A stretch of 64,000 bases of DNA from Metallococcus carri (GCF_011440275.1 NZ_JAAOIV010000002.1:310001-374000), one strand, 5' to 3'. Counted from the stretch's first letter, positions 34,024 to 43,151 are shown. Notes: generated by a model not told the origin, from the sequence alone. Numbers and translations are program-made.

Positions 34024-36696
34024 TTAGTGGGCGGCGTCGTGCCAGGATCGGCCGACCCCGACACTGACATCGAGCGGCACGTCCAGGTCCATCGCGGCAC
34101 CCATCTCCCGCCGCACCAGCTCCTCCACCTGCTCCCGCTCGCCCGGTGCGATCTCGAGCACGAGCTCGTCGTGGACCTGCAGCAACATCCGGGAGTCGAG
34201 CTTGGCCTCGGCCAGCGCAGCGTGCACCCGCAACATCGCGATCTTGATGACATCGGCGGCCGACCCCTGGATCGGTGCGTTGAGGGCCATCCGCTCGGCC
34301 ATCTCGCGGCGCTGCCGGTTGTCGCTGGTGAGGTCGGGCAGATAGCGCCGCCGCCCGAGCATCGTCTCGGTGTAACCGACCAGCCGCGCGTCGTCGACGA
34401 CCTGGCGCAGATAGTCGCGCACGCCGCCGAAGCGCTCGAAGTATTCGTCCATCAGGTCCTTGGCCTCGGCGGTGCTGATGGACAGCTGCTTGGACAGCCC
34501 GAAGGCCGACAGTCCGTAGGCCAGGCCGTAGGACATGGCCTTGACCTTCGCGCGCATCTGCGTGGTGACATTCTCGGGCTCGACGTGGAACACCCGCGAG
34601 CCGACGAACCGGTGCAGATCCTCACCGGTGCGGAAGGCCTCGATCAGCCCCTCGTCACCGGACAGATGCGCCATCAGCCGCATCTCGATCTGGCTGTAGT
34701 CGGCCGACATCAACGACTCATAACCCTCGCCGACGACGAACACCTCACGAATCCGCCGCCCCGCCTCGGTGCGGATCGGGATGTTCTGCAGATTGGGTTC
34801 GGTCGACGACAAGCGGCCGGTCGCCGCGATCGTCTGCATATAGGTCGTGTGGATCCGTGCGTCCGCCGCGACCGACTTGATCAGGCCCTCGACCGTCACC
34901 CGCAGCTTGGCCGCGTCGCGGTGCCGTAGCAGCGCCTCGAGGAAGGGATGCTCGGTCTTGCCGTAGAGCTCGGTCAGCGCGTCCGCGTCGGTCGTGTACC
35001 CCGTCTTGGTGCGTTTGGTCTTCGGCATACCGAGGGTCTCGAAGAGCACCACCTGCAGCTGCTTGGGCGAGCCGAGGTTGATCTGCTCGCCGCCGATCGC
35101 GTCATACGCGTCCTGCTGGGCTTCGCGCACCCCGTCGGCATATTCCGACTCCAGCGTCGACATCGCATCCGGGTCGGCGTAGATGCCGGCCCGCTCCATC
35201 TGAGCGAGCACCCCGGTGAGCGGCAGCTCGACATCGCGCAGCAGCGACATCGCCCCGATCTCCTCCACCTGGGTGTCCAGCGCGGCGGCCAGATCGCGCA
35301 CGCCCGCGGCGCGCTGCATGGCCTCCATCGCCGCGGTGTCGGTGCCGCCGAAGTCGAGCGTCGCCTGGCCGCCAGTGTCCTCCTGCGGGCCGAGCTCGCG
35401 CTTCAGGTGCCGCAGCACCAGATCGGCCAGGTCGTAGCTGCGCTGGTCCGGCCGCACCAGATAGGCGGCCAGCGCCGTGTCGCTCGTGATGCCCTCGACC
35501 GGCAGCCCGCTGGCGGCCAGCGACTGCGCCTGTGGCTTGGCGTCGTGCATCGCCTTGGGACGCTGCTCGTCGGCGAGCCAGTCGCGGACGGCCTGCTCCC
35601 CCTCCCCTTCCAGGGAACCCAGGTCGATGTATGCCGCCTGTCCCCCGGCTGCGGCCACCGCCAGAGCGTCGGCCTCTCCTTCGCCGCGGGCCCAGCGCCC
35701 GATGACCTCGATGCCAGCGCGGTCGGTGCCGGCCAGATGCTCGGCGACCCAGCCCGCGACCTCGTCGGGTGCGAGCACGATGCCGTCGACCTCGATGGCC
35801 TCTTCCGCCTCGTCCTCGACCGCCTCGAGGGTCTGGAAGAGCCGGTCGCGCAGCACCCGGAACTCCAGGCCATCGAAGACGGTGTGCACCTCCTGGCGAT
35901 CCCAGACCCGGCGCTCGAGGTCGTCGACGGTGACCTCCAGGGGCAGGTCCCGCACCAGCTGGTTGAGCTGCCGGTTGCGCAGCACGCCGTCGAGATGTTC
36001 GCGCAAGGACTCCCCCGCCTTGCCCTTGATCTCGGTGACGTGGTCGACGATGCCCGGCAGGCCGTCATACAGCCCGATCCACTTGGCGGCGGTCTTGGGA
36101 CCGACACCGGGCACACCGGGCAGATTGTCGCTCGACTCGCCGACGAGCGCGGCCAGGTCGCTGTAGCGCTCGGGGGCGACGCCGTATCTTTCCTCCACCG
36201 CGGCCGGGGTCATCCGGGCCAGGTCGGAGACGCCCTTGCGCGGGTAGAGCACGGTCACCCGGTCGGTGACCAGCTGCAGGGTGTCGCGGTCGCCGGAGCA
36301 GATCAGCACTTCCTCGAAGCCGGCCTCGAGCGCCGAGGTGGTCCAGGTGGCCAGGATGTCGTCGGCCTCGTAACCGTCGAGGTCGAGATAGGTGATGCGC
36401 AGCGCGTCGAGGATCTCGCGCACCAGCGACACCTGCCCGCGGAACTCGTCCGGCGTCGTCGCCCGGCCCGCCTTGTAGTCGGCGTATTGCTCGGTGCGGA
36501 AGGTCTGCCGGGCCTTGTCGAAGGCCACGCCCACGTGCGTCGGCTGCTCATCCCGCAACACGTTGATCAGCATCGACGTGAAGCCGTAGACCGCATTGGT
36601 CGGTTGGCCCGTGGTCGTCGAGAAGTTCTCCACCGGCAGCGCGAAGAACGCGCGATACGCCAGCGAATGTCCATCCAGCAGCAACAGTCGCTTCAC
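34024..36696 (-). CDS. polA: DNA polymerase I
   Basis: 890 aa. The N-terminal 5'-3' exonuclease/FEN domain (LLLLDGHSLAYRAFFALPV; CSGDRDTLQLV; GVPGVGPKTAAKWI) is followed by a degenerate 3'-5' exonuclease domain. The polymerase domain has motif A DYSQIEMRLMAHLSG (about residue 663), motif B RAKVKAMSYGLAYG (about 718) and motif C QVHDELVLE (about 840). It fills repair gaps and removes RNA primers. GTG 36696 is the start; a -10-like TAGGCT ends 7 nt before it, so the mRNA may be leaderless. Divergent from the thioesterase gene only 19 nt away. Confidence 0.97.
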   Translation of the reverse strand: MKRLLLLDGHSLAYRAFFALPVENFSTTTGQPTNAVYGFTSMLINVLRDEQPTHVGVAFDKARQTFRTEQYADYKAGRATTPDEFRGQVSLVREILDALRITYLDLDGYEADDILATWTTSALEAGFEEVLICSGDRDTLQLVTDRVTVLYPRKGVSDLARMTPAAVEERYGVAPERYSDLAALVGESSDNLPGVPGVGPKTAAKWIGLYDGLPGIVDHVTEIKGKAGESLREHLDGVLRNRQLNQLVRDLPLEVTVDDLERRVWDRQEVHTVFDGLEFRVLRDRLFQTLEAVEDEAEEAIEVDGIVLAPDEVAGWVAEHLAGTDRAGIEVIGRWARGEGEADALAVAAAGGQAAYIDLGSLEGEGEQAVRDWLADEQRPKAMHDAKPQAQSLAASGLPVEGITSDTALAAYLVRPDQRSYDLADLVLRHLKRELGPQEDTGGQATLDFGGTDTAAMEAMQRAAGVRDLAAALDTQVEEIGAMSLLRDVELPLTGVLAQMERAGIYADPDAMSTLESEYADGVREAQQDAYDAIGGEQINLGSPKQLQVVLFETLGMPKTKRTKTGYTTDADALTELYGKTEHPFLEALLRHRDAAKLRVTVEGLIKSVAADARIHTTYMQTIAATGRLSSTEPNLQNIPIRTEAGRRIREVFVVGEGYESLMSADYSQIEMRLMAHLSGDEGLIEAFRTGEDLHRFVGSRVFHVEPENVTTQMRAKVKAMSYGLAYGLSAFGLSKQLSISTAEAKDLMDEYFERFGGVRDYLRQVVDDARLVGYTETMLGRRRYLPDLTSDNRQRREMAERMALNAPIQGSAADVIKIAMLRVHAALAEAKLDSRMLLQVHDELVLEIAPGEREQVEELVRREMGAAMDLDVPLDVSVGVGRSWHDAAH

Positions 36697-36703
36697 GCAT
36701 GGC

Positions 36704-36709
36704 AGCCTA
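36704..36709 (-). promoter_or_regulatory. polA -10 box, leaderless arrangement
   Basis: TAGGCT on the minus strand ends 7 nt before the GTG start of polA, placing transcription start at or next to the start codon. The 18 nt from this box through the start codon differ at one position from the corresponding stretch before hisF (TAGGCTGCCATGCGTG here, TAGGCTGCCGTGCGTG there). Confidence 0.55.
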
Positions 36710-36715
36710 GGCCCC

Positions 36716-37153
36716 ATGACCGACAAGCCCACCGTGGACCAGACCCTCATCGATGCCTTCAACCAGATGAACGCCGGCACGCTCGGCGACCGGATGGGCA
36801 TCGAGTTCCTCGAAGCCAGCCCGGAGCGGGTGGTCGCCCGGATGCCGGTCGAGGGCAACACCCAGCCCTATGGGTTGCTGCACGGCGGCGCGAGCGTGGT
36901 GCTCGCCGAGACTGTCGGCTCGGTCGGTGCGGCGCTGCAGGCCGGCGAAGGACGCATCGCGGTCGGGCTGGACATCAACGCCACGCACCACCGCGGAGCA
37001 CGCTCGGGTTTCGTGACCGCGACGGCCACCGCGCTGTCGCTGGGGCGCACGCTCGCGTCATACGACGTCGAGATCGTGGACGACGAGGGCAAGCGGGTGT
37101 GCACCAGCCGGATCACCTGTCTGCTGCGGGACTCGGCGCCTAAGGCGACGTGA
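36716..37153 (+). CDS. Hotdog-fold thioesterase (PaaI type)
   Basis: 145-aa single hotdog domain. The core GLLHGGASVVLAETVGSVGA (active-site helix, His-Gly-Gly, Glu) and the strand GLDINATHHRGARSG are typical of PaaI/YbdB acyl-CoA thioesterases. It would hydrolyse aryl- or acyl-CoA esters in the cytoplasm. The same gene stands next to polA in other actinobacteria, so it belongs to the conserved backbone. ATG 36716 lies 19 nt from the polA start on the other strand; its promoter must overlap the 5' end of polA. The substrate is unknown. Confidence 0.88.
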   Translation: MTDKPTVDQTLIDAFNQMNAGTLGDRMGIEFLEASPERVVARMPVEGNTQPYGLLHGGASVVLAETVGSVGAALQAGEGRIAVGLDINATHHRGARSGFVTATATALSLGRTLASYDVEIVDDEGKRVCTSRITCLLRDSAPKAT

Positions 37154-37167
37154 GCCGTATGCCGGCG

Positions 37168-37755
37168 CTAGCCGGCGGCGTTGAACCGCGCCTCGGCGCG
37201 CGCCCGCTGGGTGCGACGGCGCCGGGCGACGGTCATCGCGGCCAGGCGGCGCCCCGGCTCCGGTGACAGATGGCGGCGCAACGCGCCCGGCGTGGTCGCG
37301 CGCAGCACGGTCGTCGAGGTGAAGCCGAGCCGGGCGAAGAAACGGTTGATCTCCTTGTGCGACACCGGAACTCGGCCGACGATCTGCTCCAGGCCGGCCT
37401 CCTCCGCGCATTTGGGCACGGTCGCCAGCAGCGCCTTGGCGATGCCGTGCTTGCGCATCTTCGGTGAGACATAGAGCTCGTCCACACACAAGGACGACTC
37501 GCTGATCAGCCCCGGCGAACGTTCCGGCGCGGCGATCAGGAAGCCGGCCGGCTCGCCGTCGAAGGTCGCGAGCACCACCTGGGTCTCCTCACGCTGCAGG
37601 GCCTCGGTGACCTTGCCGTCCTGGACCATCCGCTCCGCCCACTCGCGGTCCTGCCCGAAGGCATCGCGAGACTCGATCCACAGCCGCTCGAAGTCGTCCT
37701 GGTCGTCGGCGACGACGCGGCGCACGCGCACGGTGGGTCGGGTCAATCGGATCAC
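37168..37755 (-). CDS. GNAT family N-acetyltransferase
   Basis: 195 aa. The acetyl-CoA-binding core is CVDELYVSPKMRKHGIAKAL (motif A with the R/Q-X-X-G-X-G/A type loop as RKHGIA), preceded by VVLATFDGEPAGFLIAAPE and followed by the late strand INRFFARLGFTSTTVLRATT. The Arg-rich C-terminal tail (VARRRRTQRARAEARF) is outside the fold. GTG 37755 is the start. The gene converges with the thioesterase gene, leaving 14 nt that hold a short GCCGGC-GCTA-GCCGGC hairpin. The acceptor molecule is unknown. Confidence 0.82.
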   Translation of the reverse strand: MIRLTRPTVRVRRVVADDQDDFERLWIESRDAFGQDREWAERMVQDGKVTEALQREETQVVLATFDGEPAGFLIAAPERSPGLISESSLCVDELYVSPKMRKHGIAKALLATVPKCAEEAGLEQIVGRVPVSHKEINRFFARLGFTSTTVLRATTPGALRRHLSPEPGRRLAAMTVARRRRTQRARAEARFNAAG

Positions 37756-37846
37756 CTCGGGGGTAAAGGAAAGGTATGCCGACCGCGAACACTACGCCCC
37801 CACCGCGCGGGCCGGGAAGGCCCCTGCGCAGGTTGCCGGCAGCGAC

Positions 37847-38563
37847 TCAGTCGGCGCCCAGATAGGCGGCCTTGACGGCCGGGTCGGCAGCCAGTTCGGC
37901 GCCGGTTCCTTCGCGGGTGATCGCCCCGGTTTCCAGGATGTAAGCACGGTCGGCACGCTTGAGCGCCTGGTTGGCGTTCTGCTCCACGAGCAGCACCGTG
38001 GTGCCTTGCTTGTTGACCTCTTCGATGATCGCGAAGATCTGCCGGATGAACTGCGGGGCCAGGCCCATCGACGGCTCGTCGAGCAACAGCACCCGGGGCC
38101 GGGCCATCAGCGCGCGGCCGATCGCGAGCATCTGCTGTTCACCGCCGGACATCGTGCCGCCGAGCTGCTTGGCGCGCTCCTTCAGCCGGGGGAACAACCC
38201 GAAGACCCGCTCGAGGTCCTCGGCATACGCCTTGGGGTCCTTCTTGCGGGCGTAGGCGCCCATGTCGAGGTTCTCCACCACGGTCATCGCCGGGAAGATG
38301 CCGCGGCCCTCGGGCGTGAGCGAGATGCCGTGGGCGACGCGGGTGTGGCCCTTCATCTTGGTGATGTCGTTGCCCTCGAAGGTGATCGAGCCGCCGGAGC
38401 TGCCCAGCAGCCCGGCGATCGCCCGCATCGTCGTGGTCTTGCCGGCACCGTTGGCGCCGATGAGCGAGACGATCTCACCCTCCTCGACCGTGATCGAGAT
38501 CCCGTGCAGCGCCTGGATGCGCCCGTAGTGGACGGTCAGGTCGTTGATCTCAAGCAGCGCCAT
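37847..38563 (-). CDS. livF: Branched-chain amino-acid-type ABC importer ATPase LivF
   Basis: 238-aa ATPase with Walker A GANGAGKTT, signature MSGGEQQMLAIGRAL, Walker B LLLDEPSMGLAP and the family-typical QNANQALKRADRAYILETG. It powers the HAAT-family importer with LivG. The start ATG 38563 overlaps the end of livG by 14 nt. Last gene of the minus-strand cluster livJ-livH-livM-livG-livF. The same cluster lies beside an ANTAR regulator and pyk in Streptomyces, so the location is conserved. Substrates other than Leu/Ile/Val (urea, other amides) cannot be excluded by sequence. Confidence 0.93.
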   Translation of the reverse strand: MALLEINDLTVHYGRIQALHGISITVEEGEIVSLIGANGAGKTTTMRAIAGLLGSSGGSITFEGNDITKMKGHTRVAHGISLTPEGRGIFPAMTVVENLDMGAYARKKDPKAYAEDLERVFGLFPRLKERAKQLGGTMSGGEQQMLAIGRALMARPRVLLLDEPSMGLAPQFIRQIFAIIEEVNKQGTTVLLVEQNANQALKRADRAYILETGAITREGTGAELAADPAVKAAYLGAD

Positions 38564-39551
38564 CGGCGTCTTCTTCCTCCACTCCGAGGTATGCCGCAAT
38601 GACGGCCGGGTTCTCGCGGATCGCCTTGGGCACGTCGTCGGCGATCTTTTTGCCGAACTCCAGCACCACGATGCGGTCGCACACCCCCATGACGAGCTTC
38701 ATGTCGTGCTCGATGAGCAGCACGGTGTAACCGTCGTCGCGGATGGTGCGGATGAGCGCCATCAGCTCTTCCTTCTCCGCGGGGTTGAAACCGGCGGCCG
38801 GCTCATCCAGGCACAGCAGCTTGGGCTCGGTCGCCAGCGCCCGGGCGATCTCCAGGCGCCGCTGGTAGCCATAGGGCAGGTTGCGGGCCAACTCCCCCGC
38901 CTTGTCGGCGATCCCCACGAACTCGAGCAACGCCATACCGTGCTCGATCGAGGTTTTCTCCTCGCGGATATGCCGCGGCGAGCGGACCAGCGCACCGAGG
39001 ACGCTGGTCTGGTGGCGCGCGTCGAGCCCGACAACGACATTCTCCAGCGCGGTCATCTCGCCGAAGAGGCGGATGTTTTGGAAGGTGCGCGCGAACCCGG
39101 CGCGGGTGATCGCGTGCTTCTTCATGCCGCGCAGCGGCTTGCCCTCCAGCGTGACCGTGCCGCTGGTCGGCTTGTAGACGCCGGTCATGGCGTTGAAGCA
39201 GGTCGTCTTGCCGGCGCCGTTGGGGCCGATCAGCCCGAGGATCTCACCGCGCCGGATGTCGAAGGTCACCGCGTCGAGCGCAGTCAGGCCGCCGAACTGC
39301 ACGGTGAGGTCGCGGATCTCGACCAGGTTGTCGCCGACGGCGACGGCGATGTCGCGGTCCTGGTGGACGATCTGGGCGGCTTCGCTGTCCAGGTCCGGTG
39401 GCGCTTCGGGCGAATCGGTGGGTATGCCGTCCGCTGGCGTGCCGCTCGCGTCCTCGCCGGACTTGTCGAGACTGAGATGCCCGGTGGAATAGGTGCGCTC
39501 GTGCTGTTCGGGTGCCTCGTCGCCGGGGATGTCGTTGTCGTGGCTGGCCAT
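38550..39551 (-). CDS. livG: ABC importer ATPase LivG with N-terminal extension
   Basis: 333 aa, about 75 longer than usual LivG. The ATPase begins near residue 76 ([20 protein letters not shown]); Walker A is GPNGAGKTT, the signature region [16 protein letters not shown] and Walker [14 protein letters not shown]. The first 75 residues are acidic and unstructured ([20 protein letters not shown]). ATG 39551 shares one base with the livM stop (TGATG), so this start is well supported by coupling, although an internal GTG near the ATPase start could give the normal length. Partner of LivF on the LivHM membrane pair. Confidence 0.92.
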   Translation of the reverse strand: MASHDNDIPGDEAPEQHERTYSTGHLSLDKSGEDASGTPADGIPTDSPEAPPDLDSEAAQIVHQDRDIAVAVGDNLVEIRDLTVQFGGLTALDAVTFDIRRGEILGLIGPNGAGKTTCFNAMTGVYKPTSGTVTLEGKPLRGMKKHAITRAGFARTFQNIRLFGEMTALENVVVGLDARHQTSVLGALVRSPRHIREEKTSIEHGMALLEFVGIADKAGELARNLPYGYQRRLEIARALATEPKLLCLDEPAAGFNPAEKEELMALIRTIRDDGYTVLLIEHDMKLVMGVCDRIVVLEFGKKIADDVPKAIRENPAVIAAYLGVEEEDADGAA

Positions 39552-40711
39552 CAGGCACCTTCCTTCAGCGCCGCGTCGCCGCGGGCGTCTCGGCGCAACC
39601 GGGCCGCCTGCCGCTTGATCGAGCGGCCGTAGGCGAGCAGATGGTTGCGCGCACCGAACAGGCCCTGCGGCCGGAAGATCATCAGCATCACCAGCACGAC
39701 ACCGAAGATGAGGTACTTCTTGTCCGCGATGAAGCCGAACCGGTAGGGCAGATAGGCGACGATCGCGCCGCCGATCATGGCGCCGAACTTGTTGCCCGCG
39801 CCGCCCATCACCACGGCGGCGATGAACAACATCGAGGTCGCCACGTCGAACTTCTGGTTGTTGACGAAGCCGATCTGACCGGCGAACAGCGCACCGGACA
39901 GGCCGCCGATCGCGGCGCCGATGGTGAACGCCCACAGCTTGAACTTGAAGGTCGGCACGCCCATCACCTCGGCGGCGTCCTCGTCCTCGCGGATCGCGAT
40001 CCAGGCACGGCCGACCCGGGAGCGCTCGAGATTGCCGAGCAGCAGGGTGACGACGATGATCACGGTGAGGAACAGCCAGAACCACGGCGTGCCGTTGGTG
40101 ATGGTGAAGACCGGTTTGCCGTTCCAGGCACCGGGCGGCGAGCCGATGTTCTGGAAGCCGGTGTTGCCCTTCAGGGCGGGGATGATCGTGGCCAGCAGCC
40201 GAATGATCTCACCGAAGCCGAGGGTCACGATCGCCAGATAGTCACCGCGCAGCCGCAGCGTCGGCAGGCCGAGCACCACCCCGACAAAACCGGTGACGAT
40301 CATCGCCAGCGGCAACGTGGCCAGATAAGGGATCTTGACCATGGTGGAGTCGGTGCTGGTCCACAGGGCAGCGACATACGACCCGACGGCGAAGAAGCCG
40401 ATGTACCCCAGGTCCAGCAGACCGGCCTGACCGACCACGACATTGAGGCCGAGCGCGACGAGCGCGAACCGGGCCATGTCGCACAGCACGATCGGGAAGT
40501 CGTACCCGGGCGTGGTGAGCAGCGGTGGGTTGAGCAGGGGCAGCGCGTAGAGCAGCACGGCAACCAGGCCGAGCACCAGCCACTGCTGGGGCCGGGCCAG
40601 GCCGTTCCACCAGCGCTGCAGACCGGCGAACCGGGTCGGCTTGCGAGTCTCCTCGGCCTGTTCGTCGGCGTGCGCCTGCGAAGCGGCGACATCCTCGATG
40701 GGACTGGTCAT
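39551..40711 (-). CDS. livM: ABC importer permease LivM
   Basis: 386 aa with about nine to ten hydrophobic segments. NVVVGQAGLLDLGYIGFFAV and RLRGDYLAIVTLGFGEIIR are hallmark LivM motifs; WIAIREDEDAAEVMGVPTFK is the ATPase-docking loop. A hydrophilic N-terminus of about 45 residues (EDVAASQAHADEQAEETRK) precedes TM1. ATG 40711 is supported by GAGGAC about 6 nt upstream. It starts 55 nt after the livH stop and overlaps livG by one base. Forms the membrane channel with LivH. Confidence 0.93.
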   Translation of the reverse strand: MTSPIEDVAASQAHADEQAEETRKPTRFAGLQRWWNGLARPQQWLVLGLVAVLLYALPLLNPPLLTTPGYDFPIVLCDMARFALVALGLNVVVGQAGLLDLGYIGFFAVGSYVAALWTSTDSTMVKIPYLATLPLAMIVTGFVGVVLGLPTLRLRGDYLAIVTLGFGEIIRLLATIIPALKGNTGFQNIGSPPGAWNGKPVFTITNGTPWFWLFLTVIIVVTLLLGNLERSRVGRAWIAIREDEDAAEVMGVPTFKFKLWAFTIGAAIGGLSGALFAGQIGFVNNQKFDVATSMLFIAAVVMGGAGNKFGAMIGGAIVAYLPYRFGFIADKKYLIFGVVLVMLMIFRPQGLFGARNHLLAYGRSIKRQAARLRRDARGDAALKEGA

Positions 40712-40766
40712 GCCGGGGTCCTCGCGAAGTATCGAGCGACGAAGGAGTGAGAACTTCGTGGGGTGG

Positions 40767-41759
40767 TCATGCGCGGACCTTTCCGAGGTTGGAGCCCAGG
40801 ATGCCATCGGGCCGCACCATCAGCACGAGCACGAGGACGATGAAGGACACCACGTCGATCCACTGGGCGTCGCCGAGCAGGTAGGCGCCGTAGTTGCCGA
40901 TCATGCCAAGCAGCAGACCACCGAGCAGCGCGCCGCGGATATTGCCGATGCCACCGAGGACGGCGGCGGTGAACGCCTTGATGCCGAGGATGAAGCCGCC
41001 GTTGTAGATGACGCCCTGGGGCACCTTCATGACGTAGAACAGCGCGGCCGCGCCGGCGAGCGCGCCGCCGATCACGAAGGTCGTCATGATGATCCGCTCG
41101 CGGTTGACGCCCATCAGCGTCGCGGTGTCCGGATCCTGCGCGACCGCGCGGATGCCGCGGCCGATCCGGGTGCGCCGGATCAACTGGTCGATGCCGACCA
41201 TCATCAGCACCGCAGCGCCGACGATGATCAGCTGGCTCAGGTAGATCGTGCTGCCGAAGACGATGAAGATCGCCTTGTCCTGGTACATCGTCACCGATGG
41301 CTCGGCGACCGCGCCGCGCCACAGGAAGAAGGCGTACTGGATGACGAACGACATACCGATCGCGGTGATCAGGAAGACCAGGCGGGGCGCATTGCGCGCC
41401 CGCAACGGCTTGTAGGCGATCCGCTCCACCAGCAGCGCCACGATCGCGGAGGTCAGCGCGCCAGCGAGCAGCGCGACCAGCAGGTCGCCGATGATGGCGA
41501 TCGGACTCAGCGTGGGTGGCGATGGGCCGAAGCCGAGGCCCGAGAGGGTGAAGATCACGGCATACGCGCCGGCGATGAAGACCTCGGAGTGGGCGAAGTT
41601 GATCAGGTTGAGCACGCCGTAGACCAGCGTGTAACCGAGCGCGACCAGCGCGTAGATCGCCCCGAAGGTGAGGCCGTCGAAGGTCGCGTTCCAGAAGTTG
41701 CTGAGGAAGTCGCTCCAGTGGAAGGTCAACCAGCTTTCGGCGACGAGGGCATGCAGCAA
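40767..41759 (-). CDS. livH: ABC importer permease LivH
   Basis: 330 aa, with eight or so hydrophobic segments. FGAIYALVALGYTLVYGVLN, NFAHSEVFIAGAY and RAVAQDPDTATLMGVN (docking loop) are typical LivH sequences. The start is probably TTG 41759: GAGGAC lies 5-6 nt upstream and the next in-frame ATG would remove the first membrane segment. A strong hairpin lies just upstream, between livJ and livH, which may reduce expression of the membrane parts relative to the binding protein. Confidence 0.92.
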   Translation of the reverse strand: MLHALVAESWLTFHWSDFLSNFWNATFDGLTFGAIYALVALGYTLVYGVLNLINFAHSEVFIAGAYAVIFTLSGLGFGPSPPTLSPIAIIGDLLVALLAGALTSAIVALLVERIAYKPLRARNAPRLVFLITAIGMSFVIQYAFFLWRGAVAEPSVTMYQDKAIFIVFGSTIYLSQLIIVGAAVLMMVGIDQLIRRTRIGRGIRAVAQDPDTATLMGVNRERIIMTTFVIGGALAGAAALFYVMKVPQGVIYNGGFILGIKAFTAAVLGGIGNIRGALLGGLLLGMIGNYGAYLLGDAQWIDVVSFIVLVLVLMVRPDGILGSNLGKVRA

Positions 41760-41781
41760 AAGAGTCCTCGATTCTGCGCTC

Positions 41782-41812
41782 GGGGCCCGCCTGCCACATG
41801 CAGGCGGGCCCC
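41782..41812 (-). terminator. Hairpin between livJ and livH
   Basis: A perfect 12-bp stem (GGGGCCCGCCTG paired with CAGGCGGGCCCC) with a 7-nt CCACATG loop, starting about 16 nt past the livJ stop and ending about 23 nt before the livH start. There is no U-tract. It probably stabilises livJ mRNA or causes partial termination, giving more binding protein than permease. Confidence 0.75.
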
Positions 41813-41828
41813 AGGTGCTAGGCGTCCG

Positions 41829-43049
41829 TCAGAGCTTGCCGACCGAAACGATGTTCTTGCCGTCAGCCTTGTAGCCGTAGACCGCGAGGTCGGATAGCTC
41901 ACCCGTGGCGTCCCACTTGTAGTTCTTCGACAGGCCCGCGCCGTTGTAGTTCTTCACGAAGTCCAGCAGCTTGGCCCGGGTGGTGTTGCCCTTGTCGATG
42001 CCGGTGAGCAGGATCGTCGCGGCGTCATACGCCTCGACCGAGTAGGTGCCCGGAGCCTGGCCGTTCGCGACACCCTTGTAGGCGCTGGCGAAGGACGGGA
42101 TCAGGTCACCCGGGATGCACGGGCAGGTGAAGTAGGCGTTGCTCGCCGCCGAGCCGGCCTGCTTGATGAACTCGGGGTCCTTCACACCGTCGGGGCCGAT
42201 GAAGGCGCCCTTGAAGCCCTTGCCGACCAGCTGGCTGTCCAGCGGCGCACCCTCGGCGTAGTAGCCGGAGTAGAACACCGCGTCCGCCTTGGAGGAGATG
42301 ATCTTCTGCACGGTCGAGGAGAAGTCCTTCTGACCGGTGGTGACCTTGTCGCTGCCGGCCACCATGCCGCCGAGCGCCTTGGTCGCGGTGCCGGCCAGGC
42401 CGATGCCGTAGTCGGAGTCGTCCTGGACCACGAAGACCTTCTTGGCACCGAGCTTGTCCGCGAGGGTCTTGACCGCCGGGCCCTGGACGTTGTCGTTGCC
42501 GAGGCCACGGAAGAAGGTCTTATAACCCTGCTTGGACAAGGTGGGGTTGGTGGCCGAGGCGGTGATGTGCACCAGGCCGGCCTGCTCGAAGATCTTGTTG
42601 GTCGCCTTGGACTCGCCGGAGAAGGGCAGGCCGACGACGCCGATGATGTTCTTGTCGCCGACCGCCTGGGTCACCGGGCCGGTGGCCTTGGCCGGGTCAC
42701 CCTCGGTGTCGAACTTCTTGAACTGCACCTGGCAGCCGGAGTTGCCCTTGTTGTGCTCGTTGATGGCCAGCTGAATGCCGTTGTATTCGTTGATGCCCAG
42801 CTGGGCGTTGGGCCCGGTCTGGGCACCGATGAACGCGATGGTCGTGGTGCCGGCGCACTTGGCCTTGCCGTCACCGGCGGGCTTGACCGCGTCGCTCGGC
42901 GCGTCGATCTTGTCCTGCGCGGCGAGCGTCTTCAGGCCGGATGCGCCTGCGCCACCACCGCCACTGCCACCATTGCTGCTGTTCGCGCAGCCGGCGACGC
43001 TCAGCGAGAGGGCCGCGAAGGCTGCGGCGCCCTTGAGGATTCGGGACAT
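41829..43049 (-). CDS. livJ: Branched-chain amino-acid-type ABC binding lipoprotein
   Basis: 406 aa. A lipoprotein signal (SRILKGAAAFAALSLSVAGC) ends at lipobox Cys21 (SVAGC), followed by a Gly/Ser linker, so the protein is anchored outside the membrane. The peripheral binding fold begins TTTIAFIGAQTGPNAQLGIN and contains VVGLPFSGESKATNKIFEQA, as in HAAT-family receptors. ATG 43049 has GGAGG 6 nt upstream. The promoter region (-10 TAGTGT at 43146-43151) is preceded by a GlnR-like site. First gene of the liv cluster. Ligand identity is inferred from family only. Confidence 0.93.
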   Translation of the reverse strand: MSRILKGAAAFAALSLSVAGCANSSNGGSGGGGAGASGLKTLAAQDKIDAPSDAVKPAGDGKAKCAGTTTIAFIGAQTGPNAQLGINEYNGIQLAINEHNKGNSGCQVQFKKFDTEGDPAKATGPVTQAVGDKNIIGVVGLPFSGESKATNKIFEQAGLVHITASATNPTLSKQGYKTFFRGLGNDNVQGPAVKTLADKLGAKKVFVVQDDSDYGIGLAGTATKALGGMVAGSDKVTTGQKDFSSTVQKIISSKADAVFYSGYYAEGAPLDSQLVGKGFKGAFIGPDGVKDPEFIKQAGSAASNAYFTCPCIPGDLIPSFASAYKGVANGQAPGTYSVEAYDAATILLTGIDKGNTTRAKLLDFVKNYNGAGLSKNYKWDATGELSDLAVYGYKADGKNIVSVGKL

Positions 43050-43145
43050 GGCGTCCTCCGTGTTTTCTCGGGGTGTCCGGTCGGACACATCCGCTGTGAT
43101 GGGGGCTCAGAAGCTGCCCGACCGGGCCGCTCGAGACTGTGCGGA

Positions 43146-43151
43146 ACACTA
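43146..43151 (-). promoter_or_regulatory. Putative livJ -10 box
   Basis: TAGTGT on the minus strand, about 100 nt upstream of the livJ start. The region 17 nt further upstream has no recognisable -35, which fits a promoter needing an activator. Confidence 0.45.

Noticed and set aside
37154-37180. Strong terminator between thioesterase and GNAT genes
   Set aside because: The GCCGGC-GCTA-GCCGGC hairpin is only 6 bp and overlaps the GNAT stop; too weak to call as a separate feature.
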